Shown: piece by piece, positions 58,137 to 64,000 of the stretch
Numbering within the stretch: position 1 is the stretch's first letter
Layout: every line of letters begins with the position of its first letter
NCBI GenBank assembly: GCA_024516155.1
Contig: JAJJXM010000030.1
Location: forward strand, 558,001 to 622,000
Source of the DNA: Pyronema omphalodes
Lineage: Eukaryota; Ascomycota; Pezizomycetes; Pezizales; Pyronemataceae
Length of the DNA stretch: 64,000 bases
Direction of reading: 5' to 3'
Made by a program: the position numbers and the translations under genes
The notes under the pieces: generated by a model
Seen by the model: the letters and a program-made list of their open reading frames with translations, nothing else
What the model was told of the DNA's origin: nothing
Database searches by the model: none

Positions 58137-58232
58137 GGGTGCGTTTGGTTCGACCGAAAACAAAGTTTTTGGCCTATTTTCACAGGTCAAAAGGGCTAAA
58201 AACCTTGTTTTCGGGTTGAACCAAACGCACCC
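58137..58232. mobile_element. PIF/Harbinger-type MITE, 96 bp
   Basis: Starts GGGTGCGTTTGGTTC and ends with its reverse complement GAACCAAACGCACCC. The complementarity extends inward, with mismatches, over most of the element (ACCGAAAACAAAGTTTTTGG against the right arm), so it can fold into one hairpin. It is flanked by TTA at 58134-58136 and 58233-58235. A 3-bp TTA duplication with GGG..TTTGGTT ends is typical of PIF/Harbinger miniature elements. It has no coding capacity. Confidence 0.82.
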
Positions 58233-58297
58233 TTAAGAGTATTGGGAAGCTATTGAGTGTGAAGCGCATCCAATGAATACTAAAGGTACGCTCTTCT

Positions 58298-58405
58298 GCC
58301 TACATCAAGCAACGAGGTGTTATGAGAGAAACCCAGTAGTTAAGTGATGCTGAATCTTGTGTGTACTTGATCAACTTGGGAGTTCACGAGCCGCAAGAAG
58401 TTTGG
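58298..58405 (+). other. Weak 5S rRNA-like relic
   Basis: Words in the order GCCTAC..., GTAGTTAAG.GATGCTGA, TGTACTTGAT and TTGGGAGTTCACGAGCCGC resemble the order of the conserved 5S rRNA internal promoter and helices. Pairing of the ends is poor and several blocks are interrupted, so this cannot be a functional gene as read. It may be chance. Confidence 0.25.
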
Positions 58406-60900
58406 TTACCAGGAAAGTAAGTTATAGCGAAAGATGATACTATGGAGTTGAGCTTGAGCTGTCGAATGAGTATTGTTTTAAATTCTTGTAAGAACAATCA
58501 ACAGAATTCTCGGTTAGAATCAAGATAATGGTGAGCCGATATGAATCAAAAACTCAGCAGTCTGAGTCTACATGAGGGGACAAAAAATGGAAGACCGAAG
58601 TGGAGGCTGACACTTTTACCATATCCACCCTAGTGCCTCTGTTGTTGCTTCGCAAACATTCGCCGCCCGACCTGCATCGAACCCCACGAATGTTTGATCA
58701 CTCTGAGCTTTCGACACCGCCGCGGCGAAAATTGACCGCATGCCAAGACTCAGTCCCCGACTCCTCTATAAGAACCCCCTTTCCCTCCCTCTCTCTTTCT
58801 TCTTCATACTTACCTTGACGCGATTTCCTTTGCTCATCAATAAGGGAAATCTTCGGGATTGGCTCTCATTGCACTACGACAGCTTGATCGCGAGCGAATA
58901 GTCTTCGGATCATTCGGCGTCACAATTTTTGATTTCTTCTACCTTTTCGTTGATCGCTGCCTATGGGGAGCAGTCGAGGAAGAGAGTTGATTATTTGAAG
59001 AAAGTTTACTTCATCGTCTGCCGGATAGTGGTGATGTAGTTGCTGCAGAGTGAGTTTCCTCAACCCTTTCATGTCATCTCCACTACAATCGCTTGCATCT
59101 GGAGCCCCACTAGATGAAGTCGAGATCTCTCCATTGCTATTGGTTTTGTCTTGTTCTTCGTTCCCCATTAATCTCAGGTTATATATTCGACTGTGCCCCA
59201 TCTGTCAATCCACGCTGCGACGGTTTTTACACTCAGAAGACTATTCTCATGGTGTTCGAAACTCAAGCCTCTCTCTATCGGCGATGTCGTAGGTCCACGA
59301 CGTGCTTCGTCTCATCAATCATACACAGAAGCAGTTCAGATTATCTTTTCCTATCTTCCAAATACAAAAATTCAGGCTAAGCCAGGCTGGGTCTGCTCGA
59401 CTCGAACTGCTTCCCAGTATTTCGTCCTTTTCTGATTCGCCTGAGGTTACATCCACAATCAATGCTCTTAATTCTTACCACGAAATAAGCGACATGATTC
59501 ACCTAAAAATCGCTTATTCTTGAGATGTGTTAAGGTTATTTCAAATTATGTGCTGGATAATAGAGATGTGAGGGAGCTCATGTCTCGATAGAACTGGCGA
59601 TACATGTGCTCGAGATTAACTATTGTATTACCGTAGGGTAGTGAAGGGTAATCTATTTAACGTAAGTGCAATGATGAAATTGAGTAGCTAGAGGAAAACG
59701 CTGTGAATGTAGACAGCGTTGCGGTGAAGAAATGGGTATTTTAGATGGGAAATTTGGAAAACGTAGTTAGACAGACAATGACATAAAACTAAGCAACCTA
59801 AAACAGCATCAATTGGTAAATTAGAAACCAAATTACTGTGAGTAAGATCTTCACTGTATTTACACATCACTGGTATGAGAATTGAAAGGTTTATCTTGTC
59901 GGCAACAGCACTGCGGAGAGCTCTCGATAAACACCATTTGGGTATTACAAGATGTTCCTGGAGAGGATTATACCGATATTAACGCTGCTATAGGAGCTGG
60001 TGATCTGACTCGTATCGCCATTATGTTTTACTTTTGTTCCTTGCCAAATTCAAAATTAATACCATCTCCAATATATGCTTGAAGAATGAAATCTATAATG
60101 CCAATAGAGTTTGGAATACGGATTGTGTACGCCTCCTCCTCAATCACTGCGCCAGTTAAGGATAAAAAAACATTAGCGATGCACTGGCTTTTGTTTGAGG
60201 GCATACAGATTTAATCGGCCCTATGTCAGACTGGGATAATTTGATGCAACACTGATAAACGAAGAGGCTTTACCATTCTCGTTTGAGCAGTCGAGAATAG
60301 ATGTGCCGAACTTGAAAGTATGCAAATTTAGAACATTAGGAAGAGGATTGAGTAAAGTTATTTGGCCTAAGGGTTTCGATGATCTGAGCTGGAGGATAGG
60401 GAAGTTCTGTGTGAAACCAGTTAGCTGTAGATTGGAGTCGAGGAGGGCTGTGGAAAGAGGTTTTGGAAGACTTAGAATGGATGTACTTTGGTAGCTTAAT
60501 TTGGTGGTGTGTTAAATGCGATGGCGAGAGCTCTAGTGGCTTTTGAGACAGCAAAGAGCTGTTTTTTCTTAGAGTCATGATTCTTCTCGGCATAAACAAT
60601 TATGTGATGTTTTCGAACAATATGACGTTCATGGGAACCGTGTGAGGTGAAGTGGCTAGAATATGTGATTTTCAGCTGAATATCGCCGCTTTTCACAGGC
60701 CTTAGTCCACCAAAGCAGGGGCTTGACGTCACAATCTCGTGGAAAGTCAGTGCGCATACATACCCTTTGATCCTCCCTCGTGGTAGACTTGCACGAAGAT
60801 ATCAACGGCCGCTCTAGAGATGTTGACTTTATCTAGTGTAATACTTGGATTAGGATTAGTGTACCCGTCAAGATAATCCGCCCTCGTTACTTCCAACGGG
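58406..60900. other. Intergenic with possible decayed sequence
   Basis: A CTATAAG word at 58764-58771 followed by a CT-rich run looks like a promoter, but no continuous reading frame follows; frames in 58920-59523 are short and overlapping on both strands. No family is recognised. Confidence 0.3.
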
Positions 60901-61295
60901 ATGGAGCAGGATGTTGATGCTGATCCTCCACCTTTTTACTGCCTCAACTTTCATCCTAGTTTTCGAAACTTCCCAACCGTATCCTGCCTATCGCTGGAAA
61001 ATCGCTATCTATGTATCAGTGTCGGTGTCGGCTCCAGAGGCTTATTGAAGCTCAGTGCGGATCTAGCCAACCCCCATCGGTCAACGAATGCGAGACCTCT
61101 TCGGCCCTATGACATCAAGTACGACTGCAGCTTCAAGCTAAGCTCCCAAGCACCGCCGGTGCGCGTGCTCAATGACCCGTTCTTCTTTCGGCCCGGAGCT
61201 CGTGGTAAGTTTAACTTTCTTAGTTAGGCTCTTTGAGAGCTCTGGTGGATGGTGTTAACCTAAACTGTTTACTTATAGATGTCTCGTATCGCTGA
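60901..61295 (+). CDS. Hypothetical small protein
   Basis: Exon 60901-61204 and exon 61279-61295, joined through a GTAAGT donor and a TTATAG acceptor with matching phase, give 106 residues beginning MEQDVDADPPPFYCLNF. The sequence is mixed polar/aromatic with no signal peptide, membrane helix or known motif. Without the splice the frame stops at 61227. The good intron is the main support. It could also be a fragment of an older gene. Confidence 0.35.
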
Positions 61296-63749
61296 TGATC
61301 ATTCTGGACCTCATTCAACCGATTCTCGGAGCAAACTCAATCAATTCTTGGCCCCAATTCGGATATTGGCATCTATAATCGGTGCATGTCGGTCGGCGGC
61401 CTTTGGCGGACCGTACATCTCGATTTGCCTCGGCGTTTGATTAGCGACCCCCAGATTCAGCAGCCTCTTCGATGGGTATTATAAACAAAAAAATGTGGGG
61501 AGCCACACGACACACATGACTTGCATAAACCCACGATCCACCTGTCAGCTCCTTCCTACAGTTTTATTCGACGTAACTCATTAGAGCAGTGTCTCTCGGA
61601 TGTACGGTAACACCTATAGACAGGCCCAAGGCTTCACCGGGTGTTTTCTAGGGCTCGTTTTGCTATGACTCGATTTTTGCACTCAAGTCTCGCACCGACG
61701 ACAGCTTACCGGCTCTTACCGAGCAAAGTGATTTCATGCCACCACCGGTTTGAATGAAGATACCGGTTGGTGTATTCTTTCATTGCTTTTTACGCATCAG
61801 TTACACGTTTCATTTCTTTGCGGAATTGGACATTGGGCGATTGATGGAAATATCAGGAACAACGCCCAAAAAACGCCACCAGATTACGACCCCCCTAGGA
61901 AATCCCCATAATAAACCGAGTCAATAATGGAACAAGTCCTACAGACATATCATTCGATCCTATGGTCAGCTTCCGATGAATCATAAGAGTTCCGGAATTC
62001 ACTCAGTGCTGTCACAACTGCACTTTTAATCCAAATGGTATCTCCGGCGGAAATTCGATCCGTCAATTACTTTAATGTATACGAACCGAAATCTCGAATT
62101 TATACTCTCTCCGGAAGCCAGGGCCAAATGGCCAGAGTAACATACCAACCAAAGTGGTTATCCGAGTTCCTAGTCATGCGGATATACAACAAAATTTCGT
62201 TCGAGACTCTGTCCTCCCGGTAACACTGCTTCCCAAGCGGCTCGGTAGTTGTATTGACCTCCTGTTCAGCGCCACGTAGAGCCATCCCGCGCGGCAACCT
62301 AGTGTTCATATGGAGCCCCCTCGTCGAACGATACTGGATTCATCAGGATTCAGGATCCAGGCTTCATCAAACCTCGAGTTATCGCCAAGCATCTCGCGAT
62401 CGTTTTTGTGGAATTTGAATCAGGCAGTCTGGCAAGCTAAATATATCACCACTCCTTCCACAAGCACGGAATCCCCTGTCAAAACGTGAATCGCATGCAT
62501 AGCCGACACACAACCTCGTGGCAAACATGCGTGTTTTTTAGGGCGCCGTCATACCACAGTTTAGGCGATTTAAGCAAAGTTGCGAAGACGGAGGTGATTC
62601 CGTAGATAGACGGAGGAGCCAAAAAACGCTTGTAAACAGAGCTTGGTATCGATGCGAGAGCTGAGATGCGTCAGATGAGGACCTGGGAGTACATAGGATG
62701 AGGGCCCTGGGAGAGGATTCACCCCCCACCAAGTTCTCAGCTGAGGTGCCTGAGAGTTTGAATGCGCAGAGCTGTTTAGACAGGCTCAACAGGGCGAGAT
62801 CTTCCCAAGAGGCCTTTGTCAGACTTTGTTGGACTGGGAAGCTAGTCAATGCGCTGCGGTTTCAGACATGCGGGTGTGTTCGATTTCAGTGAGAAGAGGC
62901 AGCGCAGGTTATGGATTCCGCAACACAACGAAACATTCGACAGCGACAAGAAACGCTTTACAGATTTGAGGATTCTGAAATCCTTGCTGCGTTTCCATAA
63001 TTGTTCGCACAATTGTGACGTGACGCAAAACGCGGTGGGTACGGCAGCTTGTTGTGCACCGGTGGGCCCGCATTTCCTTATGTTCCTGGTTTCCCACGTT
63101 TTTAGAGAGGACAGCCCAACCGAGCACAGCTCCTCACTGACTGGATGGGATGGCACACACCCACACAACGCAGCCAAGAAGAAGGAACGAATGGTTGGGG
63201 GAATCGCTGGACTGGACAGCCGGCCATTGCTATTCTCGGGCAAGCACCTACGAAAAGCCAACCGAATTCTACATAGTTTATGCTTTGTGGGTGGTACATA
63301 TGTAGAGTGAACCATGTGTATTCGTTACCCCTTGCGTGGATGTACAAAGCAGTCTACAAAAACAAACGACATCCCCCTCGCAGCTTTGATACCATACTCT
63401 GATACTCGACACTACTCTCCACACGAAGAACACAAGGTACGTCGCCTTCTCTTCTGCCTATTCTCCTCTCATCGCTGCGAATCCCCACCTTCACACTCCA
63501 CTGCGCTTCGCCCCACTCATCCATAGCACCGGAGATCACCACTGGCACGCTTTATCCGTCCCTTCTCTAGCAACCCCCTTAGCGTAGCACGCGCTGACAA
63601 CGCCTTGACCTTCAGGAGTACTGACCCGTCTTTCGCACCTTAATTTCTCTCCGTTTGTGAACAGTTCTCGCAACACAACCGTCCTACATAAACTCAGCAT
63701 TCTCAACCTTATCGTTCGAATAAACAAACCCCTCCTCTTTACAAACAAA
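61296..63749. other. Intergenic and promoter of the right-hand gene
   Basis: No other gene is supported; overlapping 150-codon frames on both strands at 62842-63315 are probably chance. A GTACGT donor at 63436 and a GTGAACAG acceptor near 63655-63662 could mark an intron in the 5' untranslated region of the next gene. The leader before 63750 is C/A-rich (ACAAACAAA), typical of expressed fungal genes. Confidence 0.35.
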
Positions 63750-64000
63750 ATGACTGCTTCAATCGACTCTTCCCGGCCCATGATCGTGAGTGCCAAACAT
63801 GCTACTATGCCCCCAGTTGTTGCAGCTTCTTCTTTGCCTCCACTTTCTACCGTTCCTGAACTGAGCCCTCTTCCTCCTGTCCAGCCTAAGCGCGCTTCAA
63901 ACCGCTACTCTTCATACACTACTTTCAGCGAAAGCCCTTCTGTATCTTCAACTGAAACTACAACCCTCAACGACATTGAGGACTCCCTTGGACGCTTGGA
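63750..64000 (+). CDS. N-terminal part of an unidentified Ser/Pro-rich protein
   Basis: ATG 63750 in good context (ACAAACAAAATGACT) opens an uninterrupted frame to the window edge: MTASIDSSRPMIVSAKHATM, then Pro/Val-rich (LPPLSTVPELSPLPPVQPKR), then Ser/Thr-rich sequence (YSSYTTFSESPSVSSTETT) and the start of an ordered segment (LNDIEDSLGRL). The leader looks disordered and phosphorylation-rich. The gene continues beyond 64000, so its family cannot be told. Confidence 0.65.
   Translation, partial: MTASIDSSRPMIVSAKHATMPPVVAASSLPPLSTVPELSPLPPVQPKRASNRYSSYTTFSESPSVSSTETTTLNDIEDSLGRL

Noticed and set aside
62842..63315. Overlapping open frames of about 155 codons on opposite strands
   Set aside because: Mirror-image open frames with Cys/His/Arg-rich content and no motif; region is better explained as promoter of the gene at 63750.

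Overview
This is a gene-poor stretch of a filamentous ascomycete nuclear genome. The evidence is short spliceosomal introns (about 45-95 nt) with GTAAGT/GTATGT-type donors, CTAAC/CTAAT branch sites and CAG/TAG acceptors, plus typical fungal protein families: Zn2Cys6 and NUC-1-type regulators, a hexose transporter, a small Ser/Ala-rich GPI protein. The protein sequences look like Pezizomycotina, plausibly Leotiomycetes, but that placement is impression rather than proof. Only about ten genes can be supported in 64 kb. No rRNA operon, CRISPR array or intact autonomous transposon is visible.

Layout. 0.5-3.2 kb (minus): a Zn2Cys6 transcription factor with four exons reconstructed. 3.2-18 kb: mostly non-coding, with a short Pro/Ser-rich candidate gene (11.3-11.6 kb, minus), a tRNA-Arg(TCT) at 14.55 kb, a broken open frame at 16.1-16.7 kb and two diverged copies of a dispersed repeat (6.5 and 17.6 kb). 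18-28.5 kb holds the densest genes: a TMEM19/DUF92 membrane protein, an MFS sugar transporter (minus) whose uppermost ATG runs into a stop, a 96-residue GPI-type surface protein, and a short-chain dehydrogenase with a possible mitochondrial presequence. 28.5-42 kb is a repeat landscape: a complete 944-bp non-autonomous hAT element with an 8-bp target duplication, long G/C/A homopolymers, a 7-bp repeat array, a 25-bp perfect inverted repeat, and two large arrays built from TGTTTA. 42.2-44.3 kb (minus): the phosphate regulator NUC-1 (bHLH). 44.3-52.4 kb: non-coding, simple repeats. 52.4-55.0 kb (plus): a seven-exon gene coding for an FG-rich tail joined to a HerA/FtsK-like P-loop ATPase. 55-63.7 kb: mostly non-coding, with a 96-bp PIF/Harbinger-type MITE, a weak 5S-rRNA-like relic and a 106-codon candidate gene. 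The window ends inside a further gene that starts at 63,750.

The genes do not form an operon or an evident biosynthetic cluster; they look like unrelated single-copy genes separated by repeat-rich spacers. The observations most worth checking are the FG-repeat/ATPase fusion, the TGTTTA satellite, the two complete miniature transposons, the in-frame stop upstream of the transporter start, and the broken STAND/HeLo-like fragments.
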